Positions 11,629 through 24,484 are shown, counted from the first letter of the stretch. The stretch: 64,000 nt of DNA from Plasmopara viticola (GCA_001695595.3 MBPM02000154.1:1-64000), one strand, 5' to 3'. Translations and numbers: made by a program. The notes: generated by a model not told the origin, from the letters alone.

Positions 11629-11798
11629 AATTTCTCATTCCAGTCAATCTCTGCGATAGCTTAACACGAAATGAATTCATCGATTCTATCAAAACATAGT
11701 TTTTAATTGCTTGTATGTTCACACATCCCCCCAACAGATGCATGACGCTTTGAAGATGCGAAGACACAAGACCGTATGCATGAAGCAACATCGTTTGC

Positions 11799-11825
11799 GT
11801 GCTCTACCGACTGAGCTATACGACC
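11799..11825 (-). pseudogene. Half tRNA-Ile (nt 1-27)
   Basis: Only the 5' part remains. A deletion joins it directly to S-type spacer (tttgc/gtgctc junction), removing the anticodon arm, T arm and adjacent spacer. An identical junction occurs at 13131. Confidence 0.85.
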
Positions 11826-12266
11826 GCTCACCATAACTACCTTGCTCAATACTTACAAACACGAAACCCGTTTACTATTGCAAACCATGCATACAATAAC
11901 GGATCAATGCATACGAGCACACCGATGTTAATTTTATTCGCTATCTGCCGACTAATTTCTCATTCCAGTCAATCTTTGCGATAGCTTAACACGAAATGAA
12001 TTCATCGATTCTATCAAGGCAAAGTTTTTAATTACTTGTATGTTCACACATCCCCCAGACAGCTGCATGACGCTTTATAATTGCGAAGAGACAAGTCCGG
12101 TATGCATGAAGCAATATCGTTTGTTTTTGATATTTTCTTGTTTGCAGCAAGACTCTGACATTCGGGTGTGCTCAGCAGTATATGACAATACACACCGCAA
12201 TAAAAATAAGCCAAAACGGTAAAGAGGCAACTTGACGGTAAATTCCGGTCGTTGAGACCCAGATCA

Positions 12267-12339
12267 TGGTCATACAGGGGCTCGAACCCTGGACCGCAGC
12301 GTTATTAGCACTGTGCTCTACCGACTGAGCTATACGACC
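12267..12339 (-). tRNA. tRNA-Ile(AAT)
   Basis: Intact; flanks slightly diverged; L spacer. Confidence 0.95.
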
Positions 12340-12762
12340 GCTCACCGTAACTACCTTGCTCAATACTTACAAACACGAAAACCCGTTTACTATTGCAAAC
12401 CACGCATACAATAACGGATAAATGCATACGAGCACACCGATGTTTAATTTTATTCGCTATCTGCCGATTAATTTCTCATTCCAGTCAATTTTTGCGATAG
12501 CTTAACACGAAATGAATTCATCGATTCTATGAAGGCATTGTTTTTAATTACTTGTATGTTCACACATCCCCCCAACAGATGCATGACGCTTTGAAGTTGC
12601 GAAGAGACAAGACCGTATGCATGAAGCAACATCGTTTGCTTATGATATTTTCTTGTTCGGGTGTGCTCGGAGTTATATTTTAATATACACCGCAATAAAA
12701 ATAAGCCAAAACGGGAAAGAGGCACCTTGACGGTAAAATTCCGGCCGTTGAGACCCAGATCA

Positions 12763-12833
12763 TGTCATACAGGGGCTCGAACCTTGACCGCAGCGTTATT
12801 AGCACTGTGCTCTACCGACTGAGCTATACGACC
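12763..12833 (-). pseudogene. tRNA-Ile copy, 71 nt, degraded
   Basis: It lacks one base in the acceptor 3' strand and one in the T-stem/variable region. S spacer. Confidence 0.7.
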
Positions 12834-13130
12834 GCTCACCATAACTACCTTGCTCAATATTTACAAACACGAAACCCGTTTACTATTGCAACCATGCATA
12901 CAATAACCGATCAATGCATACGAGCACACCGATGTTAATTTTATTCGCTATCTGCCGACTAATTTCTCATTCCAGTCAATCTCTGCGATAGCTTAACACG
13001 AAATGAATTCATCGATTCTATCAAAACATAGTTTTTAATTGCTTGTATGTTCACACATCCCCCCAACAGATGCATGACGCTTTGAAGTTGCGAAGACACA
13101 AGACCGTATGCATGAAGCAACATCGTTTGC

Positions 13131-13157
13131 GTGCTCTACCGACTGAGCTATACGACC
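13131..13157 (-). pseudogene. Half tRNA-Ile (nt 1-27)
   Basis: Same deletion junction as the half-copy at 11799. The about 180-bp flank 12970-13157 matches 11640-11825 almost exactly, so one truncated unit was duplicated. Confidence 0.85.
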
Positions 13158-13600
13158 CGCTCACCGTAAACTACCTTGCTCAATACTTACAAACACGAAA
13201 CCCGTTTACTATTGCAAACCATGCATACAATAACGGATCAATGCATACGAGCACACCGATGTTAATTTTATTCGCTATCTGCCGACTAATTTCTCATTCA
13301 GTCAATGTTCGCGCGATAGCTTAACACGAAATGAATTCATCGATTCTATCAAGGCAAAGTTTTTAATTACTTGTATGTTCACACATCCCCCAGACAGCTG
13401 CATGACGCTTTATAATTGCGAAGAGACAAGTCCGGTATGCATGAAGCAATATCGTTTGTTTTTGATATTTTCTTGTTTGCAGCAAGACTCTGACATTCAG
13501 GTGTGCTCACGGTATATGACAATACACACCGCAATAAAAATAAGCCAAAACGGTAAAGAGGCAACTTGACGGTAAATTCCGGCCGTTGAGACCCAAATCA

Positions 13601-13673
13601 TGGTCATACAGGGGCTCGAACCCTGGACCGCAGCGTTATTAGCACTGTGCTCTACCGACTGAGCTATACGACC
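13601..13673 (-). tRNA. tRNA-Ile(AAT)
   Basis: Intact; L spacer. Confidence 0.95.
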
Positions 13674-14093
13674 GCTCACCATAACTACCTTGCTCAATAC
13701 TTACAAACACGAAACCCGTTTACTATTGCAAACCATGCATACAATAACGGATAAATGCATACGAGCACACCGATATTAATTTTATTCGCTATCTGCCGAT
13801 TAATTTCTCATTCCAGTCAATCTCTGCGATAGCTTAACACGAAATGAATTCATCGATTCTATCAAGGCAAGTTTTTAATTAACTTGTATGTTCACACATC
13901 CCCCAACAGATGCATGACGCTTATGAAGTTGCGAAGACACAAGACCGTATGCATGAAACAACATCGTTTGCTTTTGATATTTTCTTGTTCGGGTGTGCTC
14001 GGAGTTATATTTTAATATACACAGCAATAAAAATAAGCCAAAACGGTAAAGAGGCAACTTGACGGTAAATTCCGGCCGTTGAGACCCAAATCA

Positions 14094-14163
14094 TGGTCAT
14101 ACAGGGCTCGAACCCTGGACCGCAGCTATTAGCACTGTGCTCTACCGACTGAGCTATACGACC
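14094..14163 (-). pseudogene. tRNA-Ile copy, 70 nt
   Basis: One base is lost in the T stem and two at the 3' edge of the anticodon loop. S spacer. Confidence 0.7.
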
Positions 14164-14599
14164 GCTCACCATAACTACCTTGCTCAATACTTACAAACAC
14201 GAAACCCGTTACTATTGCAAACCATGCATACAATAACGGATCAATGCATACGAGCACACCGATATTAATTTTATTCGCTATCTGCCGACTAATTTCTCAT
14301 TCCAGTCAATCTTGCGATAGCTTAACACGAAATGAATTCATCGATTCTATCAAGGCAAAGTTTTTAATTACTTGTATGTTCACACATCCCCCAACAGCTG
14401 CATGACGCTTTATAATTGCGAAGAGACAAAGTCCGTATGCATGAAGCAATATCGTTTGTTTGATATTTTCTTGTTTGCAGCAAGACTCTGACATTCAGGT
14501 GTGCTCAGCGGTATATGACAATACACACCGCAATAAAAATAAGCCAAAACGGTAAAGAGGCAACTTGACGGTAAATTCCGGCCGTTGAGACCCAAATCA

Positions 14600-14672
14600 T
14601 GGTCATACAGGGGCTCGAACCCTGGACCGCAGCGTTATTAGCACTGTGCTCTACCGACTGAGCTATACGACC
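14600..14672 (-). tRNA. tRNA-Ile(AAT)
   Basis: Intact; L spacer. Confidence 0.95.
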
Positions 14673-15084
14673 GCTCACCATAACTACCTTGCTCAATACT
14701 TACAAACACGAAACCCGTTTACTATTGCAAACCATGCATACAATAACGGATCAATGCATACGAGCACACCGATGTTAATTTTATTCGCTATCTGCCGACT
14801 AATTTCTCATTCCAGTCAATTTGCGATAGCTTAACACGAAATGAATTCATCGATTCTATCAAGGCATAGTTTTTAATACTTGTATGTTCACACATCCCCC
14901 AACAGCTGCATGACGCTTTAATTGCGAAGACACAAGACCGTATGCATGAACAACATCGTTTGTTTTTGATATTTTCTTGTTCGGTGTGCTCGGAGTTATA
15001 TTTTAATATACACAGCAATAAAAATAAGCCAAAACGGTAAAGAGGCAACTTGACGGTAAATTCCGGCCGTTGAGACCCAAATCA

Positions 15085-15157
15085 TGGTCATACAGGGGCT
15101 CGAACCCTGGACCGCAGCGTTATTAGCACTGTGCTCTACCGACTGAGCTATACGACC
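15085..15157 (-). tRNA. tRNA-Ile(AAT)
   Basis: Intact; S spacer. Confidence 0.95.
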
Positions 15158-15598
15158 GCTCACCATAACTACCTTGCTCAATACTTACAAACACGAAACC
15201 CGTTTACTATTGCAAACCATGCATACAATAACGGATCAATGCATACGAGCACACCGATGTTAATTTTATTCGCTATCTGCCGACTAATTTCTCATTCCAG
15301 TCAATCTTTGCGATAGCTTAACACGAAATGAATTCATCGATTCTATCAAGGCAAAGTTTTTAATTACTTGTATGTTCACACATCCCCCAGACAGCTGCAT
15401 GACGCTTTATAATTGCGAAGAGACAAGTCCGGTATGCATGAAGCAATATCGTTTGTTTTTGATATTTTCTTGTTTGCAGCAAGACTCTGACATTCAGGTG
15501 TGCTCAGCGGTATATGACAATACACACCGCAATAAAAATAAGCCAAAACGGTAAAGAGGCAACTTGACGGTAAATTCCGGCCGTTGAGACCCAAATCA

Positions 15599-15671
15599 TG
15601 GTCATACAGGGGCTCGAACCCTGGACCGCAGCGTTATTAGCACTGTGCTCTACCGACTGAGCTATACGACC
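15599..15671 (-). tRNA. tRNA-Ile(AAT)
   Basis: Intact; L spacer. Confidence 0.95.
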
Positions 15672-16108
15672 GCTCACCATAACTACCTTGCTCAATACTT
15701 ACAAACACGAAACCCGTTTACTATTGCAAACCATGCATACAATAACGGATAAATGCATACGAGCACACCGATATTAATTTTATTCGCTATCTGCCGACTA
15801 ATTTCTCATTCCAGTCAATCTTTGCGATAGCTTAACACGAAATGAATTCATCGATTCTATCAAGGCAAAGTTTTTAATTACTTGTATGTTCACACATCCC
15901 CCAGACAGCTGCATGACGCTTTATAATTGCGAAGAGACAAGTCCGGTATGCATGAAGCAATATCGTTTGTTTTTGATATTTTCTTGTTTGCAGACTCTGA
16001 CATTCAGGTGTGCTCAGCGGTATATGACAATACACACCGCAATAAAAATAAGCCAAAACGGTAAAGAGGCAACTTGACGGTAAATTCCGGCCGTTGAGAC
16101 CCAAATCA

Positions 16109-16181
16109 TGGTCATACAGGGGCTCGAACCCTGGACCGCAGCGTTATTAGCACTGTGCTCTACCGACTGAGCTATACGACC
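16109..16181 (-). tRNA. tRNA-Ile(AAT)
   Basis: Intact; L spacer with a 3-nt loss near 15990. Confidence 0.95.
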
Positions 16182-16599
16182 GCTCACCATAACTACCTTG
16201 CTCAATACTTACAAACACGAAACCCGTTTACTATTGCAAACCATGCATACAATAACGGATAAATGCATACGAGCACACCGATATTAATTTTATTCGCTAT
16301 CTGCCGACTAATTTCTCATTCCAGTCAATTTTGCGATAGCTTAACACGAAATGAATTCATCGATTCTATCAAGGCAAGTTTTTAATTAACTTGTATGTTC
16401 ACACATCCCCCAACAGATGCATGACGCTTTATAAGTTGCGAAGACACAAGACCGTATGCATGAAACAACATCGTTTGTTTTTGATATTTTCTTGTTCGGG
16501 TGTGCTCGGAGTTATATTTAATATACACAGCAATAAAAATAAGCCAAAACGGTAAAGAGGCAACTTGACGGTAAATTCCGGCCGTTGAGACCCAAATCA

Positions 16600-16672
16600 T
16601 GGTCATACAGGGGCTCGAACCCTGGACCGCAGCGTTATTAGCACTGTGCTCTACCGACTGAGCTATACGACC
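16600..16672 (-). tRNA. tRNA-Ile(AAT)
   Basis: Intact; S spacer. Confidence 0.95.
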
Positions 16673-17112
16673 GCTCACCATAACTACCTTGCTCAATACT
16701 TACAAACACGAAACCCGTTTACTATTGCAAACCATGCATACAATAACGGATCAATGCATACGAGCACACCGATGTTAATTTTATTCGCTATCTGCCGACT
16801 AATTTCTCATTCCAGTCAATCTTTGCGATAGCTTAACACGAAATGAATTCATCGATTCTATCAAGGCAAAGTTTTTAATTACTTGTATGTTCACACATCC
16901 CCCAGACAGCTGCATGACGCTTTATAATTGCGAAGAGACAAGTCCGGTATGCATGAAGCAATATCGTTTGTTTTTGATATTTTCTTGTTTGCAGCAAGAC
17001 TCTGACATTCAGGTGTGCTCAGCGTATATGACAATACACACCGCAATAAAAATAAGCCAAAACGGTAAAGAGGCAACTTGACGGTAAATTCCGGCCGTTG
17101 AGACCCAAATCA

Positions 17113-17185
17113 TGGTCATACAGGGGCTCGAACCCTGGACCGCAGCGTTATTAGCACTGTGCTCTACCGACTGAGCTATACGACC
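17113..17185 (-). tRNA. tRNA-Ile(AAT)
   Basis: Intact; L spacer. Confidence 0.95.
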
Positions 17186-17602
17186 GCTCACCATAACTAC
17201 CTTGCTCAATACTTACAAACACGAAACCCGTTTACTATTGCAAACCATGCATACAATAACGGATAAATGCATACGAGCACACCGATATTAATTTTATTCG
17301 CTATCTGCCGATTAATTTCTCATTCCAGTCAATCTCTGCGATAGCTTAACACGAAATGAATTCATCGATTCTATCAAGGCATAGTTTTTAATAACTTGTA
17401 TGTTCACACATCCCCCAACAGATGCATGACGCTTTGAAGTTGCGAAGACACAGACCGTATGCATGAAACAACATCGTTTGCTTTTGATATTTTCTTGTTC
17501 GGGTGTGCTCGGATTATATTTTAATATACACAGCAATAAAAATAAGCCAAAACGGTAAAGAGGCAACTTGACGGTAAATTCCGGCCGTTGAGACCCAAAT
17601 CA

Positions 17603-17675
17603 TGGTCATACAGGGGCTCGAACCCTGGACCGCAGCGTTATTAGCACTGTGCTCTACCGACTGAGCTATACGACC
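17603..17675 (-). tRNA. tRNA-Ile(AAT)
   Basis: Intact; S spacer. Confidence 0.95.
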
Positions 17676-18116
17676 GCTCACCATAACTACCTTGCTCAAT
17701 ACTTACAAACACGAAACCCGTTTACTATTGCAAACCATGCATACAATAACGGATCAATGCATACGAGCACACCGATGTTAATTTTATTCGCTATCTGCCG
17801 ACTAATTTCTCATTCCAGTCAATCTTTGCGATAGCTTAACACGAAATGAATTCATCGATTCTATCAAGGCAAAGTTTTTAATTACTTGTATGTTCACACA
17901 TCCCCCAGACAGCTGCATGACGCTTTATAATTGCGAAGAGACAAGTCCGGTATGCATGAAGCAATATCGTTTGTTTTTGATATTTTCTTGTTTGCAGCAA
18001 GACTCTGACATTCAGGTGTGCTCAGCGGTATATGACAATACACACCGCAATAAAAATAAGCCAAAACGGTAAAGAGGCAACTTGACGGTAAATTCCGGCC
18101 GTTGAGACCCAAATCA

Positions 18117-18189
18117 TGGTCATACAGGGGCTCGAACCCTGGACCGCAGCGTTATTAGCACTGTGCTCTACCGACTGAGCTATACGACC
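18117..18189 (-). tRNA. tRNA-Ile(AAT)
   Basis: Intact; L spacer. Confidence 0.95.
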
Positions 18190-18608
18190 GCTCACCATAA
18201 CTACCTTGCTCAATACTTACAAACACGAAACCCGTTTACTATTGCAAACCATGCATACAATAACGGATAAATGCATACGAGCACACCGATATTAATTTTA
18301 TTCGCTATCTGCCGACTAATTTCTCATTCCAGTCAATTTTGCGATAGCTTAACACGAAATGAATTCATCGATTCTATCAAGGCATAGTTTTTAATAACTT
18401 GTATGTTCACACATCCCCCCAACAGATGCATGACGCTTTGAAGTTGCGAAGACACAAGACCGTATGCATGAAACAACATCGTTTGCTTTTGATATTTTCT
18501 TGTTCGGGTGTGCTCGGAGTTATATTTTAATATACACAGCAATAAAAATAAGCCAAAACGGTAAAGAGGCAACTTGACGGTAAATTCCGGCCGTTGAGAC
18601 CCAAATCA

Positions 18609-18681
18609 TGGTCATACAGGGGCTCGAACCCTGGACCGCAGCGTTATTAGCACTGTGCTCTACCGACTGAGCTATACGACC
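18609..18681 (-). tRNA. tRNA-Ile(AAT)
   Basis: Intact; S spacer. Confidence 0.95.
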
Positions 18682-19120
18682 GCTCACCATAACTACCTTG
18701 CTCAATACTTACAAACACGAAACCCGTTTACTATTGCAAACCATGCATACAATAACGGATCAATGCATACGAGCACACCGATGTTAATTTTATTCGCTAT
18801 CTGCCGACTAATTTCTCATTCCAGTCAATCTTTGCGATAGCTTAACACGAAATGAATTCATCGATTCTATCAAGGCAAAGTTTTTAATTACTTGTATGTT
18901 CACACATCCCCCAGACAGCTGCATGACGCTTTATAATTGCGAAGAGACAAGTCCGGTATGCATGAAGCAATATCGTTTGTTTTTGATATTTTCTTGTTTG
19001 CAGCAAGACTCTGACATTCAGGTGTGTCACGGTATATGACAATACACACCGCAATAAAAATAAGCCAAAACGGTAAAGAGGCAACTTGACGGTAAATTCC
19101 GGCCGTTGAGACCCAAATCA

Positions 19121-19193
19121 TGGTCATACAGGGGCTCGAACCCTGGACCGCAGCGTTATTAGCACTGTGCTCTACCGACTGAGCTATACGACC
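19121..19193 (-). tRNA. tRNA-Ile(AAT)
   Basis: Intact; L spacer. Confidence 0.95.
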
Positions 19194-19633
19194 GCTCACC
19201 ATAACTACCTTGCTCAATACTTACAAACACGAAACCCGTTTACTATTGCAAACCATGCATACAATAACGGATCAATGCATACGAGCACACCGATGTTAAT
19301 TTTATTCGCTATCTGCCGACTAATTTCTCATTCCAGTCAATCTTTGCGATAGCTTAACACGAAATGAATTCATCGATTCTATCAAGGCAAAGTTTTTAAT
19401 TACTTGTATGTTCACACATCCCCCAGACAGCTGCATGACGCTTTATAATTGCGAAGAGACAAGTCCGGTATGCATGAAGCAATATCGTTTGTTTTTGATA
19501 TTTTCTTGTTTGCAGCAAGACTCTGACATTCAGGTGTGCTCAGCAGTATATGACAATACACACCGAAATAAAAATAAGCCGAGAAGCAAAGAAGCAACTT
19601 GACGGTAAATTCCGGCCGTTGAGACCCAAATCA

Positions 19634-19706
19634 TGGTCATACAGGGGCTCGAACCCTGGACCGCAGCGTTATTAGCACTGTGCTCTACCGACTGAGCTAT
19701 ACGACC
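19634..19706 (-). tRNA. tRNA-Ile(AAT) with SINE directly upstream
   Basis: The full 73-nt gene survives although the SINE begins one base from tRNA nt 1, because the insertion duplicated nt -1 to 16. Its native upstream flank is displaced by 278 bp. L spacer. Confidence 0.95.
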
Positions 19707-19707
19707 G
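19691..19707. repeat. SINE TSD, left copy
   Basis: 17 bp = tRNA nt 16 to -1; identical to 19969-19985. Confidence 0.9.
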
Positions 19708-19968
19708 AGACCCGGTGGCGTGGGTTAGTGGATTATGCTTCTGGTCCTCACGGTGTGTGGTGCGGGTTCGAGCCCCACACCGGACAAACTTCGTAATCAA
19801 CCAGACTTGGGGAGAGGACGGCCCCAAGCGAAATATTTCCGACCCCGATCAAGAAAAAGACAATAACAAGACGAAAAAGAATCTTCAGAATAAAAATGTA
19901 AATGTAGAAATCCTAGCCAAGCCGAGAAGGTATAGGTTGTGTTAAGATTAAATACATGACAACTTTCA
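19708..19968 (+). mobile_element. tRNA-derived SINE, 261 bp
   Basis: It is bounded by a perfect 17-bp TSD (actgagctatacgaccg at 19691-19707 and 19969-19985). The 5' head is tRNA-like: an A-box-like TGGCGTGGGTTAGTGG and an exact B box GGTTCGAGCCC at 19765-19775, followed by a CCGGAC-type acceptor 3' strand that pairs with CCCGGT. The anticodon arm is too degenerate to name the parent tRNA. An unrelated body of about 170 bp follows and the element ends in actttca with no poly-A. The other array insertions (LINEs) end in accttca at the same target. Confidence 0.85.
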
Positions 19969-19985
19969 ACTGAGCTATACGACCG
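19969..19985. repeat. SINE TSD, right copy (tRNA stub)
   Basis: A 16-nt tRNA 5' stub plus one flanking base, followed by the normal upstream spacer. It is an insertion scar, not a gene. Confidence 0.9.
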
Positions 19986-20424
19986 CTCACCATAACTACC
20001 TTGCTCAATACTTACAAACACGAAACCCGTTTACTATTGCAAACCATGCATACAATAACGGATCAATGCATACGAGCACACCGATGTTAATTTTATTCGC
20101 TATCTGCCGACTAATTTCTCATTCCAGTCAATCTTTGCGATAGCTTAACACGAAATGAATTCATCGATTCTATCAAGGCAAAGTTTTTAATTACTTGTAT
20201 GTTCACACATCCCCCAGACAGCTGCATGACGCTTTATAATTGCGAAGAGACAAGTCCGGTATGCATGAAGCAATCTCGTTTGTTTTTGATATTTTCTTGT
20301 TTGCAGCAAGACTCTGACATTCAGGTGTGCTCAGCAGTATATGACAATACACACCGAAATAAAAATAAGCCGAGAAGCAAAGAAGCAACTTGACGGTAAA
20401 TTCCGGCCGTTGAGACCCAAATCA

Positions 20425-20497
20425 TGGTCATACAGGGGCTCGAACCCTGGACCGCAGCGTTATTAGCACTGTGCTCTACCGACTGAGCTATACGACC
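20425..20497 (-). tRNA. tRNA-Ile(AAT)
   Basis: Intact; L spacer. Confidence 0.95.
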
Positions 20498-20917
20498 GCT
20501 CACCATAACTACCTTGCTCAATACTTACAAACACGAAACCCGTTTACTATTGCAAACCATGCATACAATAACGGATAAATGCATACGAGCACACCGATAT
20601 TAATTTTATTCGCTATCTGCCGACTAATTTCTCATTCCAGTCAATCTTTGCGATAGCTTAACACGAAATGAATTCATCGATTCTATCAAGGCATAGTTTT
20701 TAATAACTTGTATGTTCACACATCCCCCCAACAGATGCATGACGCTTTGAAGTTGCGAAGACACAAGACCGTATGCATGAAACAACATCGTTTGCTTTTG
20801 ATATTTTCTTGTTCGGGTGTGCTCGGAGTTATATTTTAATATACACAGCAATAAAAATAAGCCAAAACGGTAAAGAGGCAACTTGACGGTAAATTCCGGC
20901 CGTTGAGACCCAAATCA

Positions 20918-20990
20918 TGGTCATACAGGGGCTCGAACCCTGGACCGCAGCGTTATTAGCACTGTGCTCTACCGACTGAGCTATACGACC
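20918..20990 (-). tRNA. tRNA-Ile(AAT)
   Basis: Intact; S spacer. Confidence 0.95.
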
Positions 20991-21427
20991 GCTCACCATA
21001 ACTACCTTGCTCAATACTTACAAACACGAAACCCGTTTACTATTGCAAACCATGCATACAATAACGGATAAATGCATACGAGCACACCGATGTTAATTTT
21101 ATTCGCTATCTGCCGACTAATTTCTCATTCCAGTCAATCTTTGCGATAGCTTAACACGAAATGAATTCATCGATTCTATCAAGGCAAAGTTTTTAATTAC
21201 TTGTATGTTCACACATCCCCCAGACAGCTGCATGACGCTTTATAATTGCGAAGAGACAAGTCCGGTATGCATGAAGCAATATCGTTTGTTTTTGATATTT
21301 TCTTGTTTGCAGCAAGACTCTGACATTCAGGTGTGCTCAGCAGTATATGACAATACACACCGAAATAAAAATAAGCCGAAACAAAGAGCAACTTGACGGT
21401 AAATTCCGGCCGTTGAGACCCAAATCA

Positions 21428-21500
21428 TGGTCATACAGGGGCTCGAACCCTGGACCGCAGCGTTATTAGCACTGTGCTCTACCGACTGAGCTATACGACC
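21428..21500 (-). tRNA. tRNA-Ile(AAT)
   Basis: Intact; L spacer. The upstream flank lacks one ATGCATAC copy near 21558. Confidence 0.95.
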
Positions 21501-21930
21501 GCTCACCATAACTACCTTGCTCAATACTTACAAACACGAAACCCGTTTACTATTGCAAACAATAACGGATCAATGCATACGAGCACACCGATGTTAATTT
21601 ATTCGCTATCTGCCGACTAATTTCTCATTCCAGTCAATCTTTGCGATAGCTTAACACGAAATGAATTCATCGATTCTATCAAGGCAAAGTTTTTAATTAC
21701 TTGTATGTTCACACATCCCCCAGACAGCTGCATGACGCTTTATAATTGCGAAGAGACAAGTCCGGTATGCATGAAGCAATATCGTTTGTTTTGATATTTT
21801 CTTGTTTGCAGCAAGACTCTGACATTCAGGTGTGCTCAGCGGTATATGACAATACACACCGCAATAAAAATAAGCCAAAACGGTAAAGAGGCAACTTGAC
21901 GGTAAATTCCGGCCGTTGAGACCCAAATCA

Positions 21931-22003
21931 TGGTCATACAGGGGCTCGAACCCTGGACCGCAGCGTTATTAGCACTGTGCTCTACCGACTGAGCTATACG
22001 ACC
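21931..22003 (-). tRNA. tRNA-Ile(AAT)
   Basis: Intact; L spacer. Confidence 0.95.
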
Positions 22004-22442
22004 GCTCACCATAACTACCTTGCTCAATACTTACAAACACGAAACCCGTTTACTATTGCAAACCATGCATACAATAACGGATCAATGCATACGAGCACAC
22101 CGATGTTAATTTTATTCGCTATCTGCCGACTAATTTCTCATTCCAGTCAATCTTTGCGATAGCTTAACACGAAATGAATTCATCGATTCTATCAAGGCAA
22201 AGTTTTTAATTACTTGTATGTTCACACATCCCCCAGACAGCTGCATGACGCTTTATAATTGCGAAGAGACAAGTCCGGTATGCATGAAGCAATATCGTTT
22301 GTTTTTGATATTTTCTTGTTTGCAGCAAGACTCTGACATTCAGGTGTGCTCAGGTATATGACAATACACACCGCAATAAAAATAAGCCAAAACGGTAAAG
22401 AGGCAACTTGACGGTAAATTCCGGCCGTTGAGACCCAAATCA

Positions 22443-22515
22443 TGGTCATACAGGGGCTCGAACCCTGGACCGCAGCGTTATTAGCACTGTGCTCTACCGA
22501 CTGAGCTATACGACC
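22443..22515 (-). tRNA. tRNA-Ile(AAT)
   Basis: Intact; L spacer. Confidence 0.95.
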
Positions 22516-22954
22516 GCTCACCATAACTACCTTGCTCAATACTTACAAACACGAAACCCGTTTACTATTGCAAACCATGCATACAATAACGGATCAATGC
22601 ATACGAGCACACCGATGTTAATTTTATTCGCTATCTGCCGACTAATTTCTCATTCCAGTCAATCTTTGCGATAGCTTAACACGAAATGAATTCATCGATT
22701 CTATCAAGGCAAAGTTTTTAATTACTTGTATGTTCACACATCCCCCAGACAGCTGCATGACGCTTTATAATTGCGAAGAGACAAGTCCGGTATGCATGAA
22801 GCAATATCGTTTGTTTTTGATATTTTCTTGTTTGCAGCAAGACTCTGACATTCGGGTGTGCTCAGCAGTATATGACAATACACACCGAAATAAAAATAAG
22901 CCGAGAAGCAAGAAGCAACTTGACGGTAAATTCCGGCCGTTGAGACCCAAATCA

Positions 22955-23027
22955 TGGTCATACAGGGGCTCGAACCCTGGACCGCAGCGTTATTAGCACT
23001 GTGCTCTACCGACTGAGCTATACGACC
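22955..23027 (-). tRNA. tRNA-Ile(AAT)
   Basis: Intact; L spacer. The upstream flank lacks one ATGCATAC copy. Confidence 0.95.
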
Positions 23028-23459
23028 GCTCACCATAACTACCTTGCTCAATACTTACAAACACGAAACCCGTTTACTATTGCAAACAATAACGGATCAA
23101 TGCATACGAGCACACCGATGTTAATTTTATTCGCTATCTGCCGACTAATTTCTCATTCCAGTCAATCTTTGCGATAGCTTAACACGAAATGAATTCATCG
23201 ATTCTATCAAGGCAAAGTTTTTAATTACTTGTATGTTCACACATCCCCCAGACAGCTGCATGACGCTTTATAATTGCGAAGAGACAAGTCCGGTATGCAT
23301 GAAGCAATATCGTTTGTTTTTGATATTTTCTTGTTTGCAGCAAGACTCTGACATTCAGGTGTGCTCAGCGGTATATGACAATACACACCGCAATAAAAAT
23401 AAGCCAAAACGGTAAAGAGGCAACTTGACGGTAAATTCCGGCCGTTGAGACCCAAATCA

Positions 23460-23532
23460 TGGTCATACAGGGGCTCGAACCCTGGACCGCAGCGTTATTA
23501 GCACTGTGCTCTACCGACTGAGCTATACGACC
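23460..23532 (-). tRNA. tRNA-Ile(AAT)
   Basis: Intact; L spacer. Confidence 0.95.
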
Positions 23533-23971
23533 GCTCACCATAACTACCTTGCTCAATACTTACAAACACGAAACCCGTTTACTATTGCAAACCATGCATA
23601 CAATAACGGATCAATGCATACGAGCACACCGATGTTAATTTTATTCGCTATCTGCCGACTAATTTCTCATTCCAGTCAATCTTTGCGATAGCTTAACACG
23701 AAATGAATTCATCGATTCTATCAAGGCAAAGTTTTTAATTACTTGTATGTTCACACATCCCCAGACAGCTGCATGACGCTTTATAATTGCGAAGAGACAA
23801 GTCCGGTATGCATGAAGCAATATCGTTTGTTTTTGATATTTTCTTGTTTGCAGCAAGACTCTGACATTCAGGTGTGCTCACGGTATATGACAATACACAC
23901 CGCAATAAAAATAAGCCAAAACGGTAAAGAGGCAACTTGACGGTAAATTCCGGCCGTTGAGACCCAAATCA

Positions 23972-24044
23972 TGGTCATACAGGGGCTCGAACCCTGGACC
24001 GCAGCGTTATTAGCACTGTGCTCTACCGACTGAGCTATACGACC
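23972..24044 (-). tRNA. tRNA-Ile(AAT)
   Basis: Intact; L spacer. Confidence 0.95.
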
Positions 24045-24484
24045 GCTCACCATAACTACCTTGCTCAATACTTACAAACACGAAACCCGTTTACTATTGC
24101 AAACCATGCATACAATAACGGATCAATGCATACGAGCACACCGATGTTAATTTTATTCGCTATCTGCCGACTAATTTCTCATTCCAGTCAATCTTTGCGA
24201 TAGCTTAACACGAAATGAATTCATCGATTCTATCAAGGCAAAGTTTTTAATTACTTGTATGTTCACACATCCCCCAGACAGCTGCATGACGCTTTATAAT
24301 TGCGAAGAGACAAGTCCGGTATGCATGAAGCAATATCGTTTGTTTTTGATATTTTCTTGTTTGCAGCAAGACTCTGACATTCAGGTGTGCTCAGCAGTAT
24401 ATGACAATACACACCGAAATAAAAATAAGCCGAGAAGCAAAGAAGCAACTTGACGGTAAATTCCGGCCGTTGAGACCCAAATCA

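Noticed and set aside
11799..11984. Repeated MLYRLSYTTAHHNYLAQYL and MFTHPPDSCMTLYNCEE ORFs
   Set aside because: Antisense or spacer frames starting in tRNA or spacer sequence; they vary in frame with every small indel and have no coding signature.
19715..19785. Second functional tRNA species in the array
   Set aside because: The acceptor, T stem and anticodon arm do not pair properly; with a 17-bp TSD and non-tRNA body it is a SINE head.
19715..19945. 76-aa ORF MAWVSGLCFWSSRCVV
   Set aside because: It translates the tRNA-like head and body of the SINE; not a protein gene.
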